DNA from: Fimenecus sp964527585
Lineage (GTDB): Bacteria; Bacillota; Clostridia; Oscillospirales; Acutalibacteraceae
Reading direction: 5' to 3'
Assembly: GCA_964527585.1 (NCBI GenBank)
Contig: CAZGPE010000007.1
Coordinates: 1 to 64,000 of the forward strand
Length of the DNA stretch: 64,000 bases
Of the stretch, positions 24,794-34,474 are shown one piece after another; positions within the stretch are counted from its first letter, which is position 1, and each line of letters opens with the position of its first letter. Made by a program: the position numbers and the translations under genes. Under the pieces are notes generated by a model, which was given only the letters and a program-made list of their open reading frames with translations, searched no databases and was not told the origin of the DNA.

Positions 24794-27583
24794 TCAATCA
24801 TCCTTTTCGGGTTTGGTGTTTTCTTTTTCGGGTAGCGAGTCTTTCATTTTTCGAACTTTAATCAACAATATCACAAGCGCAAGAATCAAAAGCGAACATA
24901 CCGAAACAAAAATACCTTCTTTAAGTCCTTGCGGAAAATATTTCATTTCTATTTGATGCTCACCCTGTGTCAAATCAAACATTAAAATATGACTGCTGTG
25001 TTCATAAAGTTCAACTTCTTCACCGTCAACCGTTACGCTCCAACCTTCATCATAGGCCATCGGCATAAGGCACACACTGTCTTTATTAACGGTTGCGCTA
25101 AAGCTCATTTTATCTTCTTCAAATGAAGTCATTGTCAATACGCCGTTAGAACCGAGTGCTTGCTCGCTTTTTTCAAACGCTTCGCTATCAAGCGCTCCGA
25201 TAACACACATAAGACTGTCGCTCACTTCGGAAGAATCATCTAAAGAATTCATATCGAATCCCTCATAAGCCTTAAATATCAAATCAACGGTTTCACCGGC
25301 TTGGCAAACACCGATGTCAATTATTCTCTTGCTTTCAAAACCGAAGGTATTCGTATTTCCGTCTGTGCTTTTTCTAACCGTTACATTGTCTGCAATTCCG
25401 CTTTGCGCAACAAGATAAACATTTTGTGTTTTCTCACTTGTGAACGATATTTCAATGCTGTAATCGGAAGAATTGATGTTATAAGCATAAAGTCCCGTGA
25501 TGCTATCAAGCAAATCGTATACATTTTGAGTAGTTGACGAAGACTCTTCTCCGTGGGAATGAATATGTACTTCGCCTTCGTCTCCCGCAGCCGCTTTAAG
25601 TTCGCTTTGTGAAACAAATTCACAGTCAACCGCTTTTATTTCATCGGGCTCAATAAGTGTGATTGTATCTTTTACGCCTGTTATACTTTCCCAAAATGTA
25701 TTTTGAGAATTTAACGGGTTCGAGTTGTAACCGTCCCACTGTTTAACTTCACTGTTAGCAAGAATTCCGAAGTTTGCGGACTTCACGGTTTTATAAACTT
25801 CATAATCATCTGTCGAACCTACATATTCGTAATACGGATTGCTTTCGAGTGCGTTGGCATTGTCAATAACATAATCCATTGCGAAAAGCGTGTTGTAAAT
25901 CGGGGTTTGGGCGGTATATGCATAAGCATTGCCCATATTACCCGCTAATCCCATATCGAATTGCATCATTGCATAATCGCTGTCAACAAGAGAAGAAAAC
26001 GACGAAATTCCGTTTAACGAATATATGCTTCCGCTGTTAAGAGAGTAACCTTTTTTCCCGTCAAGCATAATGTTCTTTGTATCGGCAAATTCACTTCTTA
26101 TAAACTCGGCATCGGAGTCTTTCGATATAATCTCGGAAGCTTGAAGGGCGTTTTCGCTTTCTTTGTACAAATCATCTTTCGGTACAGCCGCAAACACACC
26201 GGAACAAGTCAGTGAAATCTCGGCAACCGTAACCGCAAGCGCCAGTGCAGAAATCAACTGTACTTTTGATTTCTTTACAAAAACCGCTATCGCTATTAAA
26301 ACAAACGAAACAAAAGATGTAACGGCTCCGATCAGTAATTGCCGTGAATATGTTTCATCTAAAGTCGCAAACGAATAAACATAAACCGCACCGACCGCAA
26401 CGGCAGATATAACAGTTGTGAGTTTACCGGCATCTTTTATGTTTTCAAACACACAGTAAGCCAATTTAACCAAAACAAACAGATAAATAAACGCAAATCT
26501 GTACGGCAATCCGGCAGGAGCGCTCATTCCGTGCCAAAGATAATAAACTTTAGGTACAGCAAACGAAAACGCAAGCAAAACAGCAAGTATTATGTGAGAA
26601 GCCTTTTCGTTTTTTGATATTTTCTTCGTAAAGGCATACATCGGCAAAAGTAAAAGCGCAAAAGAGCCTAACATAACCGGCGGATATGTTGATGCCGTGG
26701 GTAAAATTTCATTGGGAATTATTCCGGGAAGATGAACTCTTAAAAATTCACCGAGACCGAAAAACAAACCGCCGTCATCATTGAATACATTTTTTACATA
26801 CGCTCCCGAAAGGCAGTATATTATCGGAATAAGCGTTATTGCGGAAAGCAACCCGCTTAAAAGAGACGAACCGGCAAATTTCATCAGCACAGAGGAAAGT
26901 GCAACACGGTTTTCGTCGTCTTTGGAGTTTATATCCTGCGAGAAAAGGCAAACAAAAAAGTACAAAACCGAGAATATACATATCATATAGCCGAGATAGA
27001 AGTTTGAAACAATGCAAACCGTAAGCGCCGCCAAATATGTAAAAGCCGATTTTCCTTCGGTTATTTTTTCTATTCCCAAAGCAATAATCGGAAGGCAAAT
27101 AAGTGCCATAAGCCACATTGTATTATAATAATAGGCAATATAAAATCCGCTGAAAGTATATAAAAGGGAAAACAACACCGTGTGTATTCCGCTCTTGTTG
27201 AAATGCTTTTGAAGATAATAAGCCATGGAAAAAGCGATTGCACAGGTGTTTAAGATTATTACCGTCAAATAAGCCGAAAGCGTATTATCTTTTCCGAAGA
27301 AAACGCAGACAAGATTAAACGGATTGACCAAATAGTAACAAACCGTACCCAAAAAATTCTGTCCGCCGTTATTCCAGGAATAAAGCAACGATGCTCCTTC
27401 CTTTATTCTTTGCGAAAACTCGCTAAAAAAAGGAATATACTGGTAAATCGCATCACTCTTAGCAACGGAAAGCGAACCGAACGGATATACACCCGCAACA
27501 GCCATTATAAGTAAAAATAATCCTACCGCCGCAACCGAAGAAACGAAACACCAAATCAATATTTTATTAAAGGACTTTTTCAT
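24794..27583 (-). CDS. YfhO-family membrane protein
   Basis: A 929-residue protein of the bacterial YfhO family (GT-C fold glycosyltransferases; in B. subtilis and Listeria involved in glycosylating teichoic acid or related glycolipid). It has about 12 membrane helices, the family opening PFGSLSVAKSDAIYQYIPFF and YSWNNGGQNFLG, a long extracellular beta-rich region (residues ~480-880) and a last membrane helix. Start at ATG 27583 preceded by GGTGAT; the frame extends upstream without a better signal. Located between the major pilin and the prepilin peptidase, so pilin glycosylation is a possibility, but that is only inference from position. Confidence 0.9.
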   Translation of the reverse strand: MKKSFNKILIWCFVSSVAAVGLFLLIMAVAGVYPFGSLSVAKSDAIYQYIPFFSEFSQRIKEGASLLYSWNNGGQNFLGTVCYYLVNPFNLVCVFFGKDNTLSAYLTVIILNTCAIAFSMAYYLQKHFNKSGIHTVLFSLLYTFSGFYIAYYYNTMWLMALICLPIIALGIEKITEGKSAFTYLAALTVCIVSNFYLGYMICIFSVLYFFVCLFSQDINSKDDENRVALSSVLMKFAGSSLLSGLLSAITLIPIIYCLSGAYVKNVFNDDGGLFFGLGEFLRVHLPGIIPNEILPTASTYPPVMLGSFALLLLPMYAFTKKISKNEKASHIILAVLLAFSFAVPKVYYLWHGMSAPAGLPYRFAFIYLFVLVKLAYCVFENIKDAGKLTTVISAVAVGAVYVYSFATLDETYSRQLLIGAVTSFVSFVLIAIAVFVKKSKVQLISALALAVTVAEISLTCSGVFAAVPKDDLYKESENALQASEIISKDSDAEFIRSEFADTKNIMLDGKKGYSLNSGSIYSLNGISSFSSLVDSDYAMMQFDMGLAGNMGNAYAYTAQTPIYNTLFAMDYVIDNANALESNPYYEYVGSTDDYEVYKTVKSANFGILANSEVKQWDGYNSNPLNSQNTFWESITGVKDTITLIEPDEIKAVDCEFVSQSELKAAAGDEGEVHIHSHGEESSSTTQNVYDLLDSITGLYAYNINSSDYSIEISFTSEKTQNVYLVAQSGIADNVTVRKSTDGNTNTFGFESKRIIDIGVCQAGETVDLIFKAYEGFDMNSLDDSSEVSDSLMCVIGALDSEAFEKSEQALGSNGVLTMTSFEEDKMSFSATVNKDSVCLMPMAYDEGWSVTVDGEEVELYEHSSHILMFDLTQGEHQIEMKYFPQGLKEGIFVSVCSLLILALVILLIKVRKMKDSLPEKENTKPEKDD

Positions 27584-27616
27584 ATTTATCACCGATTTCA
27601 TTATAGCAAAAAACAA

Positions 27617-27638
27617 AGGGCAAGACAAGTCTTGCCCT
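27617..27638 (-). terminator. Terminator of the major pilin gene
   Basis: AGGGCAAGAC-TT-GTCTTGCCCT followed on the minus strand by TTGTTTTTTGC. A TTGTCT/17/TATAAT promoter for the YfhO gene seems to overlap its 3' side. Confidence 0.85.
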
Positions 27639-27657
27639 CTATTATTATGTTCTGCTC

Positions 27658-28056
27658 TTATGATGCTTTATGGCTGTGGTTAGCTGCATCTTCATCAGAG
27701 GAACCGCAGTAAACTGCATATCCGTTAGCCTGGCTAACATCAAATACATAAGCTGACTGATCGGTAGGACATACGGGAAGTTCGCCGCCGTCAAACAAAG
27801 CAAGGAATGTTTCATTTCCGTTTGCTGTTCCCATCTGTGTCCATGTAAGCTGGCCACCGTCTGCGCCGCCTGTCATCTGATAAGATGAAAGATTTTCTTT
27901 AATGATTCTGATGTTTGAATCACAGGATTTCTTTTCAGCGTTCTTTGTAACAGCGCCGTAAACCGGAACTGCAACTGCAACGAGAATACCCATAATAACA
28001 ACAACGATCATTAACTCAACAAGTGTAAAGCCTTTTTTACTCATAAGTTTTCTCAT
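27658..28056 (-). CDS. pilA: Type IV major pilin (prepilin)
   Basis: A 132-residue type IV prepilin. The short positively charged leader MRKLMSKKG is cut before FTLVELMIVVVIMGILVAVA, the standard N-methylated hydrophobic helix with Glu5. The globular part has cysteines in KKSCDSN, LPVCPTDQ and YAVYCGSS, which could form disulfides. AAAGGGG lies before the start, and a near-consensus promoter only ~65 nt upstream drives this gene alone, with a terminator behind. This arrangement suits the most abundant subunit. The size fits major pilins of Gram-positive type IV pili. Confidence 0.93.
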   Translation of the reverse strand: MRKLMSKKGFTLVELMIVVVIMGILVAVAVPVYGAVTKNAEKKSCDSNIRIIKENLSSYQMTGGADGGQLTWTQMGTANGNETFLALFDGGELPVCPTDQSAYVFDVSQANGYAVYCGSSDEDAANHSHKAS

Positions 28057-28120
28057 AATTATTTTCCCCTTTTAAGAAAATTTTTCGGTTAAACGGGAAT
28101 TTTCCGTAACCTGTATTTGT

Positions 28121-28149
28121 ATTGTATACCACTTTTTTTCATTTGTAAA
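28121..28149 (-). promoter_or_regulatory. Sigma-A promoter of the major pilin gene
   Basis: Minus strand TTTACA (28144-28149), a 17-nt spacer and TACAAT (28121-28126). Confidence 0.85.
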
Positions 28150-28208
28150 GACTTTTTTGTAAATTTTTCACATTTTTTTATAAAAGTTGCTGTTTTTTAT
28201 ATTTATTT

Positions 28209-29396
28209 TTACTTTTCGCTCATTGCTACAAGATATGCCGCATCGGTAACAACCGTTCTTGCGGCAGATTTGAAAGTTTCGCTCTTTGTTCCCAATCCGA
28301 TTATCGCAGGAGACCAAACATTATAATATCTGTCAATTATAAACTCTCCGATAGCGGTTCCTCGAAGTGTATTGTCTCTGAAATTTCTCAAAGTATCCAC
28401 AACAGCATATTCCAAATCGCTTCCTGCCATAAGAAATCTTGTTCCGCAGGTAAAGTTTGCCCCCGTTCCTCCGGTATCGGTACCGAGACTTCCCGAAAGC
28501 GAATCAGTATAGGAAATAAATCTGATTACATTTGCGGTCTTTGTAATATTAGGGTAAGCAACCCCGCTCTGTTTTACGGATTCCGACGGATACCCGATTG
28601 CGTTCGTTCCCGCATCCCAGCCGGCAGTATACGAACTTGTCAAATAATCCCCATCAGCGCTGTTAACATTAACCTTTTGTCCTTTAGTCGCCATATTGTC
28701 AAAAGAAAAAGATGTGTTAAGTACATAATTCGCAGGAAGATATTCTTTATCCGATGAAATCGTAACGGTTATTCCGTTATCAAGATAATTGTGCGATATG
28801 GAAGTTCCGTCGACATTTGTCGGCTTTTCCGCTTCCTGCTTAGTATCTGCATCAAGTTCAAAAGCGTCGAGTCCCACACTGAAACTTACATCCATTTTAT
28901 ACTCGTCATCGAAAACATGAGTAAATTTCCGAGCAACTCTATTTTCGGTCTTAACATAATTTCCGTTGTCATCAGTTGACCTTTCGGGTGCAAGTGAATA
29001 AAAATATCCGTTATAAGTAAAATAGTAAGTATAAAGATCCGTACCGTTTTCGAAAGTCAAAGTTCCGTCTGAATTTTCCGTAAATGTTCCGAGTTCGGAG
29101 CATGATGAAAGTTTTTTTGTAAGCGCCACATTGCTCGGATCTTCGTAAAACAAGTCAACATTTGTCGCCGTCGCAAGCGAACAGTTATATGCATCCTTCT
29201 GGAATTGAGCCGCTACATATTCAATTTGAGACTGTAAAGCGAACTGACGCTCAACCACTTCATATTTTTTATAAATCGAAGCCGAAAGCTGACCGATCAA
29301 GATAATAACGATCGACATAAGCGCAACCGTTGTCATCAGTTCAACCAAAGTAAACCCTTTTTTATTATGTTTGACTTTTTTCAACAACTTAAACAC
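28209..29396 (-). CDS. Type IV pseudopilin with CFI-box-like C-terminus
   Basis: A 395-residue prepilin-like protein. The leader ends KHNKKG, before FTLVELMTTVALMSIVIILI (Glu5 present). The middle is beta-rich. The last ~60 residues (LRNFRDNTL..., GEFIIDRYYNVWSPAI, and a late arginine helix) match the CFI-box C-terminal domain known from varied bacterial surface proteins. The normal CFI cysteine motif appears degenerate as TCGTRFLMAG. Start chosen at GTG 29396, with AAAGGGG 8 nt upstream; an ATG at 29444 would overlap the giant pseudopilin. Fourth pilin-like gene in the operon. Confidence 0.82.
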   Translation of the reverse strand: MFKLLKKVKHNKKGFTLVELMTTVALMSIVIILIGQLSASIYKKYEVVERQFALQSQIEYVAAQFQKDAYNCSLATATNVDLFYEDPSNVALTKKLSSCSELGTFTENSDGTLTFENGTDLYTYYFTYNGYFYSLAPERSTDDNGNYVKTENRVARKFTHVFDDEYKMDVSFSVGLDAFELDADTKQEAEKPTNVDGTSISHNYLDNGITVTISSDKEYLPANYVLNTSFSFDNMATKGQKVNVNSADGDYLTSSYTAGWDAGTNAIGYPSESVKQSGVAYPNITKTANVIRFISYTDSLSGSLGTDTGGTGANFTCGTRFLMAGSDLEYAVVDTLRNFRDNTLRGTAIGEFIIDRYYNVWSPAIIGLGTKSETFKSAARTVVTDAAYLVAMSEK

Positions 29397-29421
29397 CGTT
29401 TGCGCCCCTTTCGCCGTAAAA

Positions 29422-32400
29422 TTAGCCCTGACTTGCCATTGCATTAACGCCTGTCAAATCAATTTCTTTTTTATTTCCGCTTGTGTCAAAATAGAGTGCG
29501 GTTGCACTTGTACTGTTGTACGAGCCGTCCTTACGCTGTGTTCTTGCCAATTTCCACGCATTTGCATCGGACGGATCTTTCGAATAGTAAATAACCGCTT
29601 TTTCGTTAAGATCGTTTTCGCCGTTACCGTTTGAATCGACATATCCCGTAAGGTACCATACACCTTGAGAATAAGTAATCGAAATAAAGTTTACATTCGT
29701 AGCCTGTGAAACGGCAACCGCTTTCCATGCATACAAATTACTCTCATCGTTATAACAGTATTTGACATTGATATATGATGCCGCCTGACCGTTACCCGAA
29801 TAACACTTGTTGCTTGCGCAATACTGACTCGGCGCTTTTCCGCTTTGCGTACCGCATACAACCCAGTAATTATCACCGTATTCAACATCCGTTATGGATT
29901 CGATACAGGAAATAAAGCCGTATTCGTCGGATGTTCCTGCATTTACGCTTGTGTAATCGTAATGATATTTTTTGTTTGCACTGCTTTTAATCGGTTTGGT
30001 TTCTCCGATTCTGTCAGCCCAAAGATAACTTTCAAATTCTTTTGTTACCGATGTTATCTTCGAATTCTTCGGATTTTCGTAATCGTAATTCCAACTGAAC
30101 ATTGAGCCGTTTTTCGTACCCCACATCACCTGAGGTTTAACATCCCATGTTAAGCCCCATCTGACAGTCGTACATTCGGTCTGCGCCATCGGATGAGAGT
30201 TTGTTCCGAAGTTCACATCGCCTTCAACCGCAATCGGTGAGCCGGAATCGGAACCGCCGGGATATTTACTGTCATCACCGCCGGAGTTATCATCGGTCGA
30301 GATATTATAATATGCTCTGTGATGATAGGTGTCCCAACCGAGTGCCGCAACGGTACCCGTTCCGTCCTGATACTGATCTATTCCGTAGAACTGATGGAAA
30401 ACATTGGTTTCTTTCTTCATCGACCAACCTTTACCCGATTCAAGCGAACCTACCGTATCTTTTTCATCACCGTCGCCGGACGATCTTATGTATACAACAC
30501 CCGTATTCATTACCTGACCGAGATGGTTCTGATAATGTGCGTCGTTGAATATATAACCGAGCGAATATCCTACGGCAATAGAGATATTGTTGCCCGTTAT
30601 ATCATCGTGATAACTTGCGACATCAAGCATCGTAACATTATCACGAAGTCCTGACGAATAGAAAGAGTGGTCGTATTTACCGCTTTCATCGACATACTTT
30701 TTGAAGTAATAGTCCGAACCCGTTGCACCCGAAATTATGGGATATGCGGGGTTTGCGAGACAAATCGCAAACGGATGAGAAAGGTATCCGATTGATACAT
30801 CGACTTCTTCGCTTGCGGTAATATAGTATTCGTTGCCCTCCGCAGGAAGCGCAAGGCCGACAGCCGTTACGCCTTCAACGGTTTGACCCGCTTTATAGAA
30901 AGTAGAGTTCTTCTTTCCCGTGTAAGGATATTTCGTATCCTTATCCGCACTGTTATGGCTTGTAAAATTAAGCAGTTTTTCGTAAGAAAGTTCCGACTTA
31001 TCTTTTACAATCGAGGTAGATATTGCCGTCGATGTAGTATGTATATCTCCGAATTTTCCCGCAGGGTACCAAGACGCTACACTTCCGTTATCTCCGAAAA
31101 CAGCACCGATTGTAGCCGCATGGCCGTAGATATTGTTATAACCTGACATAAACGCTCTGTTTTTAAGCGCCCATGTGTCGATTACAGCGGGAATATATCC
31201 GCAATAAAGCGTATATGACTGTGTCGGATAAACATTGTTGTTAAGAGCCGTATTGCCCTGAGATTCGATATAGTTACTGTTGCTTGAGTTAATTTGAATA
31301 GCGCCTACCGAAGTTATGGTAATAAGCGATGTATCATCCGCATACTCATAATCGGTCGCTTCTTTATAGCCTTCAACATTGAGTTTCGAAGCATAAGTAT
31401 CACCGCCGGTAAGCCACGAGGTAAGTTCTTTGTACTCACTCTTGCTCGCATCGGGATCGGCACCGTAATATTCGTATTTGTTTTCGATTTTCGCTACTAC
31501 ACCCAAGGTTAAGAAGAAATTATTGTAATCCGCCGCTGTAACATTTGCGGTGAAATAGTTTGTACTTAAAGCCTTGTATCCGTTGTTCGTTACCGTTACG
31601 GCTTTTGTCGAATTAAACAGCTGATTGACTTTAACTCCGTCAACTTCGACAATCTCCTGTCCGGAACGGAAAATCGACTTAAACTGCGCCTGAGTTGTTT
31701 TTGTTTTGCTGAGTGTTTCATAAGAATCGGAACTGGCGTTTCCGTCTTTATCAAGATAAGCATATCTTGAATAATTGACTACATTATCTCCGCCCCAGCA
31801 ATAATTTTCCGAATCGCTTCCGGCAATATAATCTTTCTGTTTCCAGAAGCGTCTGATCTGTCCGGCATCGCCGCCCATAACATAATAACCGTATTCGTTT
31901 ACGCCGCCTTTTCCGTTATCGCCTTTTCCTTCGGCAACCCACTCGACATCGTTCATTGCCGAGACAAGTTCCGCATCGCCCGACATTTTCTTTGCGATAA
32001 GGTCGAGTTTACCGGAATCGACATCTACACCGCTTGTAGTGTAATAATAATATTCACCGTCGGAAGCCTGCTCACCGACAAAAATGATCTCCGGTGCGCC
32101 GATTTCAACTTTTACGCTGTACTGCAAATCGGCAACGCCCTGACCGTACTCAATATAAAGCGGAGAATTTTCAAAACAGATAACATCGTTTCCGCCTTTA
32201 AGCGTAAATTCGGCTACCGTGTCCGAGCCGTCCTTTTTATACTGAATATCATAATACTGTTTATCAACAGTTTTTTTATTTCCGTTTGAGTCCGTAACTC
32301 TTATTCTGAAATGCCAACCGGACTGATCGGCGTTTTTGTTTTCCGCTGCGCTGTTAAATTTGAATCCTTTCGGAACAACCGTGATTTTTTTCGTTAAAAA

Positions 32401-32844
32401 GTCATCGTTAAGGGTATTCGGGAAACAAAGCATACGGCTTGTGTTATCATTTGTGTAAAATGTCGAATAAGAATTCAGCGAATAGGGGTTTGAAGCGATA
32501 ATCGTTCCGTTAACGACACCCGCCGAGGTGTTTTCACCGAACGAAATCGAAGTCGAAGCGTCGCCTTCTTTTGACATTTCAATCGGAACATCGCTTACCG
32601 ATATTTCATATCCCGCAGCATTATTACCCTTATTCGCAATAAGTCTTTCAAGCAAACTCGCCTTTTCATAACTTTGGCTTGTTACCTCGCCTGCTGTACG
32701 GATATTTCTGAAATTTTGAACAAAAAGCGGAGTGAAAGTAAGTATAATAAGCATCAACAAAGTCAGCGAAACCAACAGTTCGACAAGGGTCATACCTTTT
32801 TTACTGCCTAATGTTCGCTTTGCGGCAAATAAATTACTTTTCAT
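29422..32844 (-). CDS. Giant type IV pseudopilin / putative pilus adhesin
   Basis: A 1140-residue protein with a prepilin start: leader MKSNLFAAKRTLGSKKG, then MTLVELLVSLTLLMLIILTF with Glu5. Typical pseudopilins have 150-250 residues, so about 1000 extra residues are carried, all beta-rich with many Tyr, Gly and Asn. The last third has repeated segments like ISITYSQGVWYLTGY and YWVVCGTQSG, which look like propeller blades of the BNR/sialidase-like type. A large pilin of this kind would fit a tip adhesin, as with PilY1-type or minor-pilin adhesins elsewhere; that role is inferred. GGAGGAG precedes the ATG. Confidence 0.82.
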   Translation of the reverse strand: MKSNLFAAKRTLGSKKGMTLVELLVSLTLLMLIILTFTPLFVQNFRNIRTAGEVTSQSYEKASLLERLIANKGNNAAGYEISVSDVPIEMSKEGDASTSISFGENTSAGVVNGTIIASNPYSLNSYSTFYTNDNTSRMLCFPNTLNDDFLTKKITVVPKGFKFNSAAENKNADQSGWHFRIRVTDSNGNKKTVDKQYYDIQYKKDGSDTVAEFTLKGGNDVICFENSPLYIEYGQGVADLQYSVKVEIGAPEIIFVGEQASDGEYYYYTTSGVDVDSGKLDLIAKKMSGDAELVSAMNDVEWVAEGKGDNGKGGVNEYGYYVMGGDAGQIRRFWKQKDYIAGSDSENYCWGGDNVVNYSRYAYLDKDGNASSDSYETLSKTKTTQAQFKSIFRSGQEIVEVDGVKVNQLFNSTKAVTVTNNGYKALSTNYFTANVTAADYNNFFLTLGVVAKIENKYEYYGADPDASKSEYKELTSWLTGGDTYASKLNVEGYKEATDYEYADDTSLITITSVGAIQINSSNSNYIESQGNTALNNNVYPTQSYTLYCGYIPAVIDTWALKNRAFMSGYNNIYGHAATIGAVFGDNGSVASWYPAGKFGDIHTTSTAISTSIVKDKSELSYEKLLNFTSHNSADKDTKYPYTGKKNSTFYKAGQTVEGVTAVGLALPAEGNEYYITASEEVDVSIGYLSHPFAICLANPAYPIISGATGSDYYFKKYVDESGKYDHSFYSSGLRDNVTMLDVASYHDDITGNNISIAVGYSLGYIFNDAHYQNHLGQVMNTGVVYIRSSGDGDEKDTVGSLESGKGWSMKKETNVFHQFYGIDQYQDGTGTVAALGWDTYHHRAYYNISTDDNSGGDDSKYPGGSDSGSPIAVEGDVNFGTNSHPMAQTECTTVRWGLTWDVKPQVMWGTKNGSMFSWNYDYENPKNSKITSVTKEFESYLWADRIGETKPIKSSANKKYHYDYTSVNAGTSDEYGFISCIESITDVEYGDNYWVVCGTQSGKAPSQYCASNKCYSGNGQAASYINVKYCYNDESNLYAWKAVAVSQATNVNFISITYSQGVWYLTGYVDSNGNGENDLNEKAVIYYSKDPSDANAWKLARTQRKDGSYNSTSATALYFDTSGNKKEIDLTGVNAMASQG

Positions 32845-32872
32845 AACGCTCCTCCTTCTTTATTTTTGTTCA

Positions 32873-34447
32873 TTAACCCCACATCAGCGAAGATGTGTCT
32901 GTCGGGTCGGGCGGAATTATCGAACTGTATGTATCTTTATAATTGTTTTCGACATCAATTTTCCGCATTTTTGCCGATTTGATATTTCCGTTACCGTCTC
33001 CGACTACATACTGAGTCGGTTCTGCGTTCTCGGAAGTCTGATAATAAACTTGGATAAGATCTTCAAATCGTGTAAGTACATTATCCGAATACTTCTTCGT
33101 CGCTATCGAATAATCGAGAAAATATTTCAGCAAATCAATTCCGTATTGGTTTTCGCTTTCGGAATTTTGCTTAACATCATCATCGAAATAGTAAACTTCA
33201 CCTGCTGAAAATGCCTTGTATCTGTATACGCCGACATTGGGCATTTCTATGTTCACATAAACATCTCCGCCGAAGAAAACTTTTCCGCATCTGCCGAGTT
33301 TATATGTACTGTTGGAATACGGATCGGCAACCGTTGAGGTTTCGGGATTGGGAGTTCCGAGAACAACTGTCGAAAATCTGTACTTTCCGGCAATCGCATC
33401 TCTGATTACTCCGACATTGCTCGAAAACTGCAAAATCGTGTTTCTGTAAAAACCGTAAACATAAATTTCTATATCGCCGTCTATTACAATGTTATTTCCC
33501 TTTAAGAAAACAATGTTGTAGTTTTTCTTTGTCGGAGTAACATCAATATCGGCATTGACAAACAAATTGTTAATTCCCACAAACGATACTATATTATCCT
33601 GATTTTCTTTCAGCGTAATTTTTCCGTTTTCGGGAGCGTTCAAAATCAAGTTGCCGGATGAATACGCCATTTTTGCGGGAGTCGATCTCGCACCGATCTC
33701 CAGCGTCATACTTCCCAAATGCTTTGTTTTCAGTGTAAGTGATGAAGGCAGATTTACCGTTGCGATGTTTGTATAGTTGGTGTTCGACACGGCATCAATA
33801 ACGCCTTCGTTTGCTCCGTCATAGTCGTAAAATGTGCCGAGTGCCTGTATCGGCTCGGACATTGAAGCGCTTTGTGTCGAAACAACAGTATCCGTAATAT
33901 CACCGTTTCGTATAGCGTAACCGTGGCTGACAAAAATCCTGCGTTTGTCTTCCATCTCCACCTCTTCTTCGGCAATTATTCCGGCGCCGTCGCCTTTTTC
34001 TTCGGTAGAAAGGAATTTACCGGTTGTATGTGAAATTTCGTTTTGAATTTCAACTTGATAGTAACCGATAACTTCCTTATCGGCATATAATTCCAAATCC
34101 GCTTCGGTTACATATTTATATTCGTTGGGAGATGTATCACGGTTCCAAATAAGATATATTTTATTTGTCTGTATAACATCTCCGTCATTGCTTGTATTGA
34201 CAATAAACTGATCGACAGTTGTATCCGAACCTCTGTTATCAACGGCAAGCTGATAAGCATAAGCAACAGATTCAACACCGGCCTTTGCAAGATAATCCGC
34301 TTTTTTTCTGTCAGACAAAAATCTTACCGACCTTAAGCTTGTCATTGTATAAGCATACATTGCCGTTCCCATAAGGGAAAGAACAAACAGCAACACAATA
34401 ACCATTGTCAGCGCAAAACCGTTATTTTGTTTAAGTTTTGTCTTCAT
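32873..34447 (-). CDS. PilX-like minor pilin / pilus assembly protein
   Basis: A 524-residue protein that starts with a pilin-like region: basic MKTKLKQNNG followed by FALTMVIVLLFVLSLMGTAM. The residue at mature position 5 is Met, not Glu, as in PilX or GspK type minor pilins that do not need it. The adjacent AKAGVESVAYAYQLA also matches PilX/GspK-like proteins. The rest is beta-rich with a bactofilin/polymer-like set of short hydrophobic repeats. Start at 34447 after GGAAGGTG; the longer frame has no signal. It sits between pilB and the giant pseudopilin, and probably helps initiate the fibre. Confidence 0.8.
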   Translation of the reverse strand: MKTKLKQNNGFALTMVIVLLFVLSLMGTAMYAYTMTSLRSVRFLSDRKKADYLAKAGVESVAYAYQLAVDNRGSDTTVDQFIVNTSNDGDVIQTNKIYLIWNRDTSPNEYKYVTEADLELYADKEVIGYYQVEIQNEISHTTGKFLSTEEKGDGAGIIAEEEVEMEDKRRIFVSHGYAIRNGDITDTVVSTQSASMSEPIQALGTFYDYDGANEGVIDAVSNTNYTNIATVNLPSSLTLKTKHLGSMTLEIGARSTPAKMAYSSGNLILNAPENGKITLKENQDNIVSFVGINNLFVNADIDVTPTKKNYNIVFLKGNNIVIDGDIEIYVYGFYRNTILQFSSNVGVIRDAIAGKYRFSTVVLGTPNPETSTVADPYSNSTYKLGRCGKVFFGGDVYVNIEMPNVGVYRYKAFSAGEVYYFDDDVKQNSESENQYGIDLLKYFLDYSIATKKYSDNVLTRFEDLIQVYYQTSENAEPTQYVVGDGNGNIKSAKMRKIDVENNYKDTYSSIIPPDPTDTSSLMWG

Positions 34448-34474
34448 ACGAATCACCTTCCGTATATGTCTGAA

